From contig QAOA01003368.1 of NCBI GenBank assembly GCA_003255065.1, positions 1,771,286 through 1,835,285 on the forward strand: DNA of 64,000 nt, read 5' to 3'. Position 1 is the stretch's first letter, and each line of letters begins with the position of its first letter. The translations under genes were made by a program, and so were the position numbers. Positions 1 to 13,217 of the stretch are shown in pieces. The notes beneath the pieces are model-generated. The model did no database searches. It saw nothing but the letters and a program-made list of their open reading frames with translations, and was not told where the DNA came from. The stretch comes from Cercis canadensis. Lineage: Eukaryota; Streptophyta; Magnoliopsida; Fabales; Fabaceae.

Positions 1-2553
1 GACACTTGAAATGAATAGTTAGACACTTTCTGAGCCCACTTTACAGTTAGTTTCTTCAAATCTCCTCCACAGTCATCCTAAGAATAATCACCAGCAGCAA
101 TTTGAAAATAAAAAGATCAGAAGCAGTTGATTTTCATCTTCAAGTAATGATAATTTCACTTCAGATTCTACAACTATCAATATATGAGTAAAAGATCCAC
201 ATTTTGAACCAAATTAACAATTAAAAGGGAGGAAGGCTCAAACAGTTTATGTAATCATATTCTTCCATAAAACTTCTACAATACTCTATTCTTTCACATC
301 AAAGCCACTTCATTTACTACCAAATTGAATTACTGCAGTTAAAATAGCAAGGCCCTGTAATACTTATTGTTTAACCCATCTTGTGGGTACTATCAACCTT
401 ACACCAAATATAGCATTCAGATACAAAAAGGTGCTAACAAAGAATTAGGTGAAAGAAATTATAAAAGTCCAACAATAACTGACAATCTAAAGAAACGAAC
501 TGCCGATTTGAAGTAAAATTGTTTTGGGGTTTGATTAGGAAAAAGGAAGAAAATAGTCTTTACTCTATTGCAGATGCAACAGATGTGCCTATTCTGGCTT
601 TTACAATTTGAGGATGCTACTGTTTGGCAAAATCATGATTAAGTACAGTAACAAACTGGAAGCAAGCTAGTAAGCAATCAGTACAGCAAAAAAAAAACAG
701 TACACACCAAACTGACAGAGAGACGATAAAAATCCTACCTCATTTTGGAAGCTTTGGATCATTGCGTATACCCAACAAAATTGATTTCATTGAAAATTAT
801 CATTTTGAGAACAACTAACTGGGCAAACATTATACTTCAGTTTTTTGGCCACCCTTGGAGTTAATTGTTATGTTCACATGATCATCTTCTGCTGAAACAA
901 ACAGCAGCAGTAAATTGGGCATGCATCAAAATTTAAACCGGCAATCCAAAATTACAATGTTTCAGAAAATAGCTAAATTGGAAATTATATCTATGAGACA
1001 GATATTAGCTTCAACTTGAATATCTACTCATTCAATACCTTGTCTGGACAGATAGCAGTAAATCTGGCCAGCATAACAAATGCTCCAGAGAGGATTTACC
1101 AAAAATCAGAACACTCTAAACAGTTAATCCAAGGACTTCTTTTCCAAAAATAGATTGGTAAACCAATGCATAACACACCGTAGTAAAACCATGTTATACT
1201 TAAGTATTCTAAAAGGTTTCGAGGATTAACCAGGAAATATTTTTTGGTATGTAACTGCTGGATTTTTCCATATGAAGATTTAGATAGTCCTTGATGATAA
1301 ACTTCAATTAGGGAAAGTTATTATGAAATCCCACACTTGAGAACATAAAAAAAATAAAATAAAAAAACCAGATTATGAACCCACTGATAAAAATCAGACA
1401 CGAGAAGAAAAGAACAAAAGCCCTTTACCTCAGAAAATGACTACAAAATTGAGAATGATGCACATAGCAGCTAGCAAAAGGTGAACTTTTCACTTAAGTG
1501 CGAATCTGCTTTTGTTAAGTATATACAATACATATCTCAAGAAACTCTAGGGCAAATCTACTTTCACCCCAAGAGAAATCAGACCTAGTCCACCTAATTC
1601 TTATAAACTTTGTTGAGCAAGCCTTCATCATTTACTTTCCTCTGCAGATCCTAGAGAAAGAAATAAGAAATCAAGAGGGTCAACAAAGGGCTAATTTGTG
1701 CTAGCACAATTCAATTGTAATGTCAGAAATGTAAAGGCTAATATACAAATAATTAGATTTACAGACTGAACTATCCACTTCCCCTTACTTCTCACTCAAA
1801 TTAGAAGCAAATGGACGTGTTATCTAATCAAAAAATACCAAATAGCAAAAATTTTATATATCATGAACATGAGAACCAAACTGAATCTTGAAGGAAAATC
1901 AGACATTCTGCTTGTCCGATTGGTTTTCTGGATTATTGAAAGAAAGAAGAAAAGAGTCAGACACAGAGGAGAAGGAAAGAACAGAAGGATGGTTTCTCCA
2001 TCAGCTTTGTGATATCGCTGTTCTGAGGAGGACCAAAATCCACCAGATAAATATAGCCCTTCACTATCTCACCAGATACAGACAAATTAACTACTGCACA
2101 GGTGTCAATCTCTTCTTAGAGCAGCTTGCACCATGTTTACTCGTCATCATATCAAACAAAACATAACAACAAAAAGGTAACAAAGACTTTGAAAAGAACC
2201 AATAATTTATTCAGAGAAAGAATAACAATGTGGTGACACAGCTCCATAATCTACAATTTGCAATATATCATATATAACTAAAGAATCTCCTATAATCATC
2301 TTGCAAACCATGGTTTCATCAAAAGAAAATGATTCTATGGTGTTGAACATTCAATGATTAACTGTACAAATGCGTATAAAACTGCAATAGAAGCGCCACT
2401 TTGAGCTATAGTGCAGGAGCCAATCTCCATTATGAAGTAAAAAACTGAAAAAAAAGAAAAAAGAAAAAAAGAAAAGAGCCCATGTCCTTTTTCTCTCTGC
2501 CTAAGGAAGCTTCAAAACCTAAAGCAAATAAGGGGAAAATAATCATTCCATCA
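1..2553. other. Region downstream of the bromodomain gene, no firm gene
   Basis: AT-rich sequence with no long credible reading frame. It presumably includes the 3' untranslated region of the minus-strand bromodomain gene near 2.2-2.55 kb. Two short minus-strand stretches look like terminal exons, each with an acceptor AG followed by an open frame and a stop: 891 down to 830, and 1650 down to 1594. I could not connect them to upstream exons or name a protein. They may be chance, or remnants of another gene. Confidence 0.4.
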
Positions 2554-5500
2554 TCAGAGCTGTAATGCCAAATTTGGCTGCAGCTGAGAAACAGTTTCCA
2601 CATTGGAACTAGATGAATTTGTTGCTCCAATCTCCCCATTCAAGCAATTAGCAAATGACAAAGCATTCTGTTTAGTGGGCACTGCCAATCCTTGCCAAGA
2701 TGATTTTCCAGTAAGCCCTTGGGAATATATTTGCAACTCAGAGCCAGATTCTTCGGCCAATAAATAATTAGAACCTGATTGACTCAAATTATTTAGGAAC
2801 TGGGCTTTGAGCGGTGGATTCATATTTGAAGGCGCCAAGAAGGTGCTAACGTTGTTGGCTGGATCCATGTCAAGCATTTGATCGCTAGAACTGGGCTTCC
2901 CGGTTAAGTCAGAAAGTCTTACTATCCTCGTTTGAGATGAAAAATTTGGAGCTAACTGACCATCTGAACAATAAATATCATTAGAGTGAACCTTAGGTTC
3001 CTGCTGAATCCTCAAAGGAGTCATGGATTCAATGCCACTACCAACACTATTGAGCGAATTCAACTCACTTTGAGAATTCAATCCTCTAGTTAATACCATG
3101 TCTCTACTTTGCAAGGAAGATCTATTTGCTACAGGGAATGAGCCAGATGGAGAAGTGAATCTATTTGTATAATCATCTGGTAAACGAGGGTCTACAGATC
3201 TCTCCTCACCACAAAATGTTAAGTGTTGCCTCTGTGACTCCTCATCATCTGATACCCAACCACGACCAAAACCATGTCCTGTTGGTAAAACACTTCTTAT
3301 TTTCCTTGCAGCAATGTTCCAGACAACGGGACCAAGATCTGCAGCAAAACAGGCTAGGCTTCTTGCATAGCTGTGCTCCACATGTAAACCTACCTGGTTT
3401 AATAAAAATAGAAGGGAAAGTAAATTTTATAACCAAAACTGATTGATTAGTGGACATTACATCAACTAGGAGAGTATACAATATTTTCAAACTATCATCT
3501 TTTTATAGGAAATCAAACTATCATGAACAAAAACTTCTGTGTTTTCAGGTTTTCAGACTCAGATTGAGGAAAATTGGAAAAAGAGAAAAAGACCTACAGC
3601 AAGAAGTTGCTTAAATTCTTCATCAACAGAGATCGATACTGGTGGTTCATTCCCGGAAGTCACTGGATTCTTGTAAGTGTCACGCCTGGTCTCATCAACC
3701 ATAAGTTGCTTCTTTCCATACCTTAAAACAGCTTTTAAAACAGAAGCTGCAAGCCAAAAATAAATGAAGACATGAGTTGCTCTTATTTGAACTCAGAAGA
3801 ATGGGAAAAACACAAGAAACATTTAGGTAAAGATACTGACCTGGAAATTCATTCTCCCATTCAGACAACCAACTAGTATAACTTCCATTGCTAAAATTAT
3901 TGTGGGAAGCCCTAGCTGATGACTCTGCAGGATGGAACTTGTTTATTCCTTTTCTTAGATTATAAACATTGGACCCACAGGCATTATCGCCTGCAGAAGC
4001 AAGAGTTGCATCTGAGGAAGACTCAGGACCAACATGCTCAGAAGGAGACATGCCCATTGACTTTCTAGTGCTCTTGCCTGGTGGCCTGCCTCTCCGCACA
4101 ACTTTTGGTTGTGGTTCACTATCATCACTATCTTGTCTCAAATTTGTAAAGTCCTTCCCTGCCATCTCTTGCATGGAACGAGCCTAGAAAAGATTCTCTT
4201 CACATCACAACAGACACAAGACATGTAAAAGAAGGAAGGAAACTATACTGTATAACTCCAAAATTGGCCAAACCTGTCGATAGTAAATAGTATCTGGTGC
4301 ATTATATTGCATTGCATTTGAGCATATCAAGAATACATCTTTCTGCAAGAATGAAGCAGCAGTGAGTTTCAATTCCATTCAACCAACAAGAAACAATTTT
4401 ACCCAGGCATCAATGAATAGTACATGAAATCTACACCATCATACTGGATAGCCTGACGTATCATGAAGGCTAGTTGCATTGCTAAGAATAATTCTGGTAT
4501 AATACCATAAATGTAAACTATACCCAAAACCTTACATGTCAGTGTCACAAAAGGGCAGCACACCAACTCATAGATTCATCTCCTGGATTTGTAATGATGA
4601 CAGATCAACAAGGAAATGACAGGGGAATAATTTAATGTCACCGAATGAATAACATATAAAAAATGATGGTCCTTAATCAATGCAACTAAATGTGTAAAAT
4701 GCTGTTGATACTTTAGGAAACTGGGATACATCATAAATCAGATAAAAAAACATATAGATTCCTTAATGCCTTTCCTTACTGATTCTTTCTTCTGCTTGCT
4801 CTCGTCCTCAACTGAAAGCCAAAATTTTCCATTTTGTAATATATGAAACTTTGTAACTTAAGATTTTTTCTGATCTTCCCTAAAGCATTGCATTCCCAAA
4901 ATCCTCTTAGTACCTAATCTACTGACTTATTGGACAACTTCCAAGCATACAATAGCCACAAATCAATAGAACTATGCCATACTTGCATTCAAGGTGAGAA
5001 AACAGAGGAATGAAACAATGTTCCTCAAGCATTAGCGGAAGAAAGATGAGAGGGGGTACTTTCTTGCATTTGTCTGACCAAAGATTACAATTTTTTCTGT
5101 AAATGCGTATGTTATCATACAATACAGCATTAGTTATAGTTCTTTTGTTTATGCTGTTTTCATCCAGAGGAACCAACAATATCTCTACTATAAGATCAAG
5201 ACAAGAAAGAGAAAACAAAGTTTTACAGTCAGTTTAATGCATGAATCAGAGTTCACAGTGAGAATGATTGAAGAGAGAGAGCAACTATTCCTCAACCAAT
5301 TCCCTAAGTCAATTCAAAAATCATAAATAGAAATGAAAAGAAAGTTCAAACAGCATAAAACATACAGTGAACCAGTTAACAAATACTTTGATCTCAGAAA
5401 CAAATTACACGTGTTCTAAAAAGCCAGATACAACGTGTACCACCAACCTCAAATTGTTCTAAGTTGGTATAAACTCCCGCATCCAATTTCTTCCTCACTG

Positions 5501-6988
5501 TTCCAAAATCCATTGGGTGTGCAATGAGATCATGATAATCAGGAAGCTGTAGCAAGAAAATTTCTTTATCATCAACTCAAAGTAATGGTAATCCAGTACT
5601 CAAATATTATGCATATCACAAAAAATGCACCTCTTCCGGATCCACAGGCTCTGAGAATACCCCGTGGGTGTCCTTTCTGCAATATAATTGGATAACCAAT
5701 CAAATATCCACTGAGCGAAAAAAACCCAACAAAAAACAAAAAAAAAAACCAAAAGAAAGAAAGAAACTATAATACACACTTTTGAAGCCTATCAAGTATA
5801 AACAGCAAGAGCTTTTTGTCCGGCAAAGGTGTTGTGGGACCGGACTCTCCCTGCGAACCTGCCAACACATAATACTAAAATCACCATTAATATTCCCCCA
5901 CCACACCTTCATAGCAGCAATTGAGAAATGATTGATAATTTCATACCATGTTTACTGTCTGTCGCTTTCGGAACCTTTTCACTCTGCAGAACAAGTCCCA
6001 TATCCAATACCAGAAAATATCAATATCGATAAAATGTAAAATGGACGTACGCGATTTTATAATTTTTTGAGAAAGAGAATCGAAAATGAACAGTAAAAAG
6101 CTACAAGCAGCAGCTGGATTGGAACACATGTGGGGAAGGAAAATTTTTTTTAAAAAAAACACTCAGAACACTTTAAAGATAAGACAAATTGAAGCTTTTG
6201 GGTATATCTGTGCATTCTAGGTGTAGACGAGGGCTAGATTTAGTACAGCCAATAAGGAATGCATACATATTGAAAGATTTAAATCAAGGGAAAAAAAAAA
6301 AATAGAGAGCCCCCACCCAAATTTTCCCCAAAATAAAAAAATATTGAAACTTGACCAGTCAAACGCTTACACCAACTTCCAATTCAACGAGTTCACCATT
6401 AAACTTCATAATAGGCGCGAAATCCCATAAGAATTAAAATTCCTTTTTTGTTCGAAAGACCCCACAAATCGCCTCAAAAAACCAAGAAAAATAATCGAAA
6501 GTTTTGGGTAGATTAATTTAAGAAATAAAATGCAAGCTGATGATCACCGTTTCGTTTGATCCGTGATAGACGACATTAATTTTACGCCTCTTGAGGGTCG
6601 CATCGGGATCGTCGCCGTCGTCGTTGTTCCAATCAGCGGCAAAAGGAACCGAATCAAATTGCAAAGGATTTGGTGACAATGTGGGATAATGGTGATGGGA
6701 ATTCAAACCAACAAGGAGTTTAAGTTTCTTCTGTTTTCGCTCATCGTCGTCGTCGTCGCCGTTTTTGTCATCACCGGCAATTCTATTCGGAGCCGATTGC
6801 GTGAAGTCGGGAACAGGGTTTCGGCGGGTGGGTCGACGGTTTTGGTTAGAATAGGAATTGATTAAATTCGGCTTTTGTTGCTCGTATTCTTGCTGTTGCT
6901 GATTTTTAAGAGAGCGCTTTTGGAGATCCAAAAGAGATGGGCGTCCCTTCTTCTTCTTCTTCGTCATCGTTTCAGATACATCGCCCAT
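2554..6988 (-). CDS. Bromodomain-containing protein, BRD7/BRD9-like plant class
   Basis: Nine exons (high to low coordinate): 6988-6548, 5983-5947, 5858-5780, 5676-5631, 5546-5448, 4342-4274, 4183-3841, 3746-3594 and 3389-2554. All junctions are GT-AG and the joined frame is open for 700 aa. The N terminus has a lysine run followed by GRPSLLDLQKR, typical of the plant BRD7/9-like group. The bromodomain spans about residues 173-263; the acetyl-lysine-binding Asn lies in MQYNAP (about N248). An AT-hook-like RRGRPPGK follows at about 287-294. After the domain comes the family block LHVEHSYARSLACF (about 424-437), and the protein ends QPNLALQL. Known relatives read acetylated histones as subunits of plant BRM-type SWI/SNF remodelling complexes in the nucleus; that role is inferred here. 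The acceptor of the last exon was chosen by frame: a nearer upstream AG would shift it. Confidence 0.9.
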
Positions 6989-7690
6989 TGTTTCCTCCTC
7001 TTTTGTCGCTCCCCAAACGGAACTTTTTTTCTCTTCTGTTTTATTAAAAAATAATAATATAATAAAATTATCGATATTCTGGTTTGTAGTTTGTTGCTTT
7101 CTATTGCGGGAGTGGGATTCACGTAACTGTCTATAGCGCGTGGAATGGAATTACGACTTTTTCCCCCCTGAACTGGGCGTTGTTGCCTTTGTACCTTCCT
7201 TCTCAGTAGCAATTTTCCTTTTCTTTTCTTAAGTAATTATATTATTTTAAAAGAAATTTTATAGGAATTAGTTTTATTAGATAATATAGTATTAAGGAAA
7301 ATTAATTTTGATTGTGAATTTACCAAAAAGGGTTTCATAATAAAATATTAACTGTAAATATTTATAATAATTTATTTTTTAGAGAAACTTTTATGTGAGT
7401 TTACACCTATTTTTTATACTTTAATTTTGCAGTATAATTTTTTTTAGGAAGTAATTTTATGATGAGAAAATTAATTGAGTACAACCAAGAGGGAAAGTAC
7501 CTCAACCAATGGATGACCAAAAAGAGAAAAGTAACTCAGCCAAAACTCAAGCATGAGGGGAATCAGGAAAGTACCTCAACCTGTTAACCAAAACTAAAAC
7601 AAAGAGACCCAACCACACTTGCTTACATCAGGAAGGTATTTAAAAGAGAAGAAACTAATTGATGAACCTCACTCAAACACTTTTTCTAAC
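6989..7690. promoter_or_regulatory. 5' flank of the bromodomain gene
   Basis: Spacer immediately upstream of the minus-strand start codon. It contains pyrimidine-rich 5' leader-like sequence and then AT-rich DNA. No second gene is visible, and I did not identify a convincing TATA box. Between about 7.49 and 7.58 kb, a phrase containing AAAGTACCTCAACC occurs twice, a minor local duplication. Confidence 0.35.
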
Positions 7691-8560
7691 ACTAAACAGC
7701 TTTGCTAGAAATTTCTATAACATCAATACCGTATTGGTCAGAAAACTTGAACATTAATTCTTTGCAAGCCATATATATCTGTCATAAATATAAATGCAAC
7801 CATTGAGTTCTAGCATCCCATCTTCTCATGCTCCTAATCCAGTGAATTCTGAAAATTTGTCCACCATTCATGCATTGAATAATTGTGAGGCAAGACCAAA
7901 GGCCTTGCTGTTGAAGAGAAGCTTATCAAAGTGCCTTTGACTTTGGACATTGCAGAAACAAGTGCGTACTAGCTATTGAGAGCTTGCCTTACTTTTTCCA
8001 CTCTTTAATGCTTATCATATATGGTAGCAAGTGCTAGTACCTTGAATATCTTAAATATCTCAAGAGCTCCATCTAACATTCCCTCCCTAATAAAAGCCTA
8101 AAAAGTATAAGAATTTAGATTAAATTCATACTTTGTCATTTCATATAATAGCTGAAAGGCCGGATGTGTGTTCCCTTTCCTGCACAAGCTTGAAATCACA
8201 CTCTTGTACAAGTCATGCATAGATGGGTTTTGTTTATTACCCAAACTTGAATTATGAAGAATGCCTCTTGAACTTTCCCCTCCTCACAAAAGCATAGCAA
8301 TAGCATTGTATGTTCCTTCATCAGGATTACAACGCAGATAAAATCATTTGGTCTAGACATTGAACTACAAGATCCACCTTAATTACCTTCCTTGCAGATA
8401 GAACAGCTAGCTCATATGTGTGATAATCTTCCATCCCTTAGTCAACTTGGCTAATTGAAGAGTCTTAAAGACTTAAATAATACCCAGAGCACCCCATTTT
8501 TTACGTATTAAGCACAGTTTCTAGCAGTTTACCCAACAGATGCTTCTTCTGTCTTCTGAT
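7690..8560 (-). pseudogene. PPR-repeat protein pseudogene
   Basis: Reading the minus strand across frames gives pentatricopeptide-repeat phrases: NPDEGTYNAIAML near 8.3 kb, MHDLYKSVISSLCRKGN near 8.2 kb, AFQLLYEMTKYEFNLNSYTF near 8.15 kb, and IREGMLDGALEIFK near 8.07 kb. These match PPR helix patterns, where intact proteins bind organellar RNA. Stop codons and frameshifts separate the blocks and there is no usable start, so this is a decayed copy. The exact ends are uncertain. Confidence 0.65.
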
Positions 8561-8639
8561 TGCCCTCATTGCAAACATTATCAGGCAATTTGAAACATGG
8601 CATGCTATAAATAGGAATAGCAGATTTAATTAAAACTTG

Positions 8640-8960
8640 TTTTCCCTATGTTAAAGACGGGTAGTCCAGTGACCTGCAAAGAGAAAAATACCGTCAGAGC
8701 TCTGGCCTCCTCCAACCCTCAAGTCAGCTCGGTAATGGGAGAGAGATAATAGGTCGGTTTAAGAGAGGCGACCCGAGCTAGAGAGTATAGAGAGTGTGTG
8801 AGTAAGTGATTTCACGAGACTTTGAGGAGAAGGTAAAAATACTATCCTTTTACTGTAATAAGAATAATGCTTTTATTCGGGTATCATCACCATCATAAGA
8901 AAGAAGTTCTTTCCAACCCCTAACATTCCCTATTTCATGTAAAAACTATTTGTTGCACGC
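8640..8960. repeat. Possible LTR-type repeat fragment
   Basis: A locally GC-richer stretch in AT-rich surroundings, with AGCTCTGGCCTCCTCCAACC and purine-rich segments like those in degenerate plant LTRs. No coding sequence is visible and no terminal repeat or target duplication was found. Assignment is tentative. Confidence 0.25.
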
Positions 8961-9004
8961 AGAAAAGTTCTTTGAGAGAATTACATGATGAAGAAAGGCG
9001 ATAA

Positions 9005-9420
9005 TGTATTGGACGCGGGTCCATTGCTGATTTGATGATTAACTATTTCCAAACTCATTTTAGTACATCCTCTCCCTCTTCTATACACTTTGTTCTTCAA
9101 GACTTTCCTACAAGAGTGCCTATTGATCAGATGAATAGGAAGTTTTTGAATTGAGACCCATCACAGCTTAGGAAGTGAAGAAAAATCCCTTTTCAATTTG
9201 TCCTGCTACCATGTTCAAATGGCTTTAATTACTGGATTATTCTTTCAGTCTTATAGGGATCCATATTTTGAATGCAGGCATCTAATAACTGATGCAATAT
9301 GTTCTTTCTTCATAAGTGGTGTTATATTGAGGCAACCTAGCCTCAATGGCCCAATCCAAATATCTCACAAGTCACCACCAAGAGCTTCAAGGGTTTATTA
9401 CAATCTAAGCTGAAATCAAA
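9005..9420 (+). mobile_element. LINE reverse-transcriptase fragment
   Basis: Plus-strand translation in shifting frames gives IADLMINYFQTHFSTSSPSS followed by a phrase around VLQDFPTRVPIDQMN. This is the linker that precedes the reverse transcriptase core in plant L1-type LINEs. The reading frame is interrupted by stops and the core motifs are missing, so it is a dead fragment. An open stretch at 9198-9413 falls inside it and is not a separate gene. Confidence 0.55.
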
Positions 9421-10275
9421 GGATTTGTCAAGAAATTATGGTGGATTTGACGAGTTTAATTGAGCAAAATCCAAGGTTTTTAAATGAGTTCAAACATTTT
9501 ATTATATTTAAACTCTAATTTAAATTATTTATGACGAAAAAATTGACCAAGTTCTTCTATGAAATCAATGTAGCAAATGCTAATAAATATGACTTCAGTA
9601 GTGCTTTTCAAATCAATGGCAGGCGGTACTTATTGCTACTTGTTATCACTTAGAATTGGTTTTTTTTAGGTTATTAGGTATGATTTAATAGTAAAAAAAA
9701 TTAGTAATTTATAGAAAATCTTAAGTTTTATCTTTCATGCCATTATGTACCAAAAAGAATTTGTTTTCAACAAATTCTGTTTTGACGAATAGCTTTTTCT
9801 ATTTGATTGATAGAGTGCTATTGGCCAATTCGATATATATGTTAATATGTAATATGTCAAGTTTTTTAATATCTGAGGAAAATTATAATTAAGATAATAG
9901 ATTATATATAGTTTCATTGTTATCATGGAAGTTTTTATCTGTTGGACAAAACTTGACATTTTAAACAGTATATTATTATTATTTTTAAACAAATTCAACA
10001 TGACAATATAGATAGATAGATGATATTTTGGTCAGGCGAGTTAGGGATGGGAGGCAGCCAATGGTGGGAAGAAGAGTTACAAACAGGGAGTTCCTGTGAT
10101 GAGTGCATAATACAAATGGGCCTAATTCTTGAAATCAATCACTTTCCATTAACCTCTTCTTTATTGCATTCTCAGCAAGGTCTCTGCTGTCTGAATTCTG
10201 TAGTTGGGTTCCCCAAAGTTGTATTGCACACTAATTACTATGATCAAGAGATGTTTACTTGTGTTCCACGGTTCC

Positions 10276-10500
10276 TCACGCATTCTGCAATGTACTCTCA
10301 TTGGAATGTTTCCATTCTTTCAAGACTCATACTATTTATAAATATTTTATTTGGCACTATTTGACATTGTACATTTGTCAGTAGTAGNTCACGCATTATG
10401 CAATGTACTCTCATTGGAATGTTTCCATTCTTTCAAGACTCATACTATTTATAAATATTTTATTTGGCACTATTTGACATTGTACATTTGTCAGTAGTAG
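10276..10500. repeat. Duplicated 112-bp segment around a single N (likely assembly artefact)
   Basis: Bases 10276-10387 are repeated at 10389-10500 with only about one or two differences, and the copies are separated by one N at 10388. A near-perfect duplication interrupted by exactly one N is what unmerged overlapping contig ends look like. Confidence 0.85.
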
Positions 10501-10918
10501 AATCTAATTAGATTTACTTAAATTCTTACGAGGTCAACTAAAATTTGATGTGATAAAACTTGTATTTAAATAGTGTGACATTGTATGTGATTCTTAGTAT
10601 GCAATTAGCTCCAATTTTTTTAAGACTCATGCTATTTATAAATATTTTATATGGCAGTATTCTACATTGCACATTTATCAATAGTGAAATTTAACTAGAC
10701 TTATTTAAATTTATACATAGTTTACTAAAAATTAGATCGAGACTTGACTTTAAATGGTGTGACATTACATGTCGTTCATTCCACCTTTTTTTGGCATAAA
10801 ATATTTAGAAACTAATTAAGCTGTGCTAGGACTAAAACCCAAGCCATTGAGGAATACTTAGTATATGCAATCAGCTCTTCTCTTCAATTAAAGTATAGGT
10901 TCAAAGCTCACGCTCTTT

Positions 10919-11297
10919 GATTGGGCGAGGCATGCATTGCCGTTCTGCATCTTCTCATACCAATCTAGATGGACCACTAGTCTACCTTGTGTAACCAACC
11001 CTAAACTTCTCAACCCTCGGAGTCGCATGTGAATACGCAAAAGATTTGGAAATTTTCAGTTTTGTTTTCGTACCCAACATGAATGCTGGACCATATATAT
11101 ATATATANGATTGGGCGAGGCATGCATTGCCGTTCTGCATCTTCTCATACCAATCTAGATGGACCACTAGTCTACCTTGTGTAACCAACCCTAAACTTCT
11201 CAACCCTCGGAGTCGCATGTGAATACGCAGAAGATTTGGAAATTTTCAGTTTTGTTTTCGTACCCAACATGAATGCTGGACCATATATATATATATA
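10919..11297. repeat. Duplicated 189-bp segment around a single N (likely assembly artefact)
   Basis: 10919-11107 and 11109-11297 are almost identical and are joined by a single N at 11108. Each copy ends in the same short AT dinucleotide run. The overlap probably failed to merge at that simple repeat. Confidence 0.85.
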
Positions 11298-13217
11298 AAG
11301 GGTGGAACTGAAGATTTTGCCTGACCGAAATAGGAGACTGCCCTTTAGTAAAACTACAACATATCCATGATCGTGAAGGAAGGTCACATGATTTAGTTAA
11401 GAGTACATTGCATATATCATGTTCAGACAGCTAGAGAATGAAACAGAAAAATATTTCATTATAAAAGTCACGACAGGAGGCCTTGTATGTATTAGTTAAT
11501 TACAAAATAGCACAATTCGTTAGGAAACGATACGGGAGTACATGACTAAGATAAAATCTTTTACACCAATCACTTCGGTTTCTATGACTAGAGTAGGTGC
11601 TATAAGACCTGTAATGTGTTTGTTCAGTTCTGCATGTTCAATAATTATAATTCCAACCAACAAGAGCACATGTTAATCGCCCTGCAGATTAACAGGGCAA
11701 GCTGAGAGTTCATCAAAGTTTCGTGCCACCGCTCACACCGAGCAATTACAAGCCTCAATATTGGTTAGACATGCTGCATGAATTATTGGGAGAGATGTAA
11801 TCGCCGGTTCTTTTCCACTTTCTCTCTTGATTCTTGAATTTCCAATGGCCTTAAAGAGCAGGCATAATGGGAGACTGCGTATTTGAAGTAATGTGGCCTA
11901 ACCTTGACATATAATTGAGCTACCTACTTCAACGGTTTAATCTCCACCTTTCTTTTAGTTTTTGAATTTATGAATCCTATCACCGATAAATTAGAAATTG
12001 CTAGATAGGGGCCAAGACTATAAGTATATGGTCATCAAACCAACCAAGCACATGTTTAGTAGAGTTGCTTTATGTACTTGCTCACCCTTTCCCCTTCCAA
12101 CCTGTTCGATAATATTTTCATCTTCTTAATCTTACCTTTTGTTTTAATTTGTTTAGGTTCTGGTTTGGTTAATTGTTGGAGCGAATATCACATTTATTAT
12201 ATTTCTTAACACCCTAACTAGAGCACAAAACATTGAAAAATAGATTATCAAAATTATTGAACAAAGTGGGGGCCAAATTAACTTATTGAAATACACAAGC
12301 ACACAATACGATTTGATTAATTTAGAGATCTCCCTTGAGAAAGAGTACTAGTGCAATAGAGTGTATTCCCAATCATAAAGCTGGTCTCTTCACAATTTTT
12401 CCTTGATTGGAATCCCCTCAAATACAACAAGTAATAGTTATTTATGTATTGACAAGATACATAACTAAAAACTCTACCTTCATATATCATGTTTTAATTC
12501 ATATAGAAAAGAACCATGTTTTTTTTTAATAAATCCCATAGTTGTCCATGACATAAATTAGTAATAGTAAACAAACTTTGCAATTTACTTGAATCGAAAC
12601 TCATTGACAAATCCTATGCTAAAGACATTAGAAGATCAAATAACGAATTCTAAGTATAGGAGAGATTATAAGACTTAGTTTTGAGCTTTGAGAAAATTAT
12701 ATGGTGAGTATTAAACATAAGTGTTAAAACCAGCCAATTAAGAAAAAGTTTTCAAAGGCCAAAACTGCAACAAAAGGTAGAAGAAATAACCCAAAAAGAA
12801 AGAACTTGCATGTAGCTAACAATGGTACCAAACTTACGTTAACTAGTACCTTTTGAGCTCAGCTGTTATATTTATACTCGGGATCGGCCAAAAACAATTA
12901 AGTAGCTAGATAAATACAATAGTAGTTAGAAGAATATGAAATGTTACCAGACTTATCTGTTTTGTTGCTCGCAAGGTATAGTCCCAAGTTCTATTTCCCA
13001 CCTCACTCATAAAAGCGGTTCTGGGCTGGAATTAGCTACTTGTTTTAATGACAAAACCAGATGGATGATACTTGCCTATTTATTTCATCTATAAAGTCAT
13101 TGCAAGATACTTTATCAGCACCATCACTGATAGTAATAGCTTTTGATTCCTTTAAATATCAGTTTTGGCACTTACAAAAGGTTCACCCCTCTTCATAACC
13201 TTTTCAGTCTCACCAAA

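Larger units (their letters stand above)
9660..13217. other. AT-rich spacer with local duplications
   Basis: No gene supported. It contains two false duplications around single Ns (at 10388 and 11108) and a degenerate tandem repeat of about 190 bp between about 10.42 and 10.80 kb, sharing the phrases ctatttataaatattttat and gtgtgacatt. The last few hundred bases are the presumed promoter of the TANGO2-like gene. An open stretch at 10020-10364 has no recognisable domain. Confidence 0.4.

Noticed and set aside
10020..10364. 114-aa open frame on the plus strand
   Set aside because: No recognisable domain or flanking exons, and it runs into a false duplication. Chance open frame.
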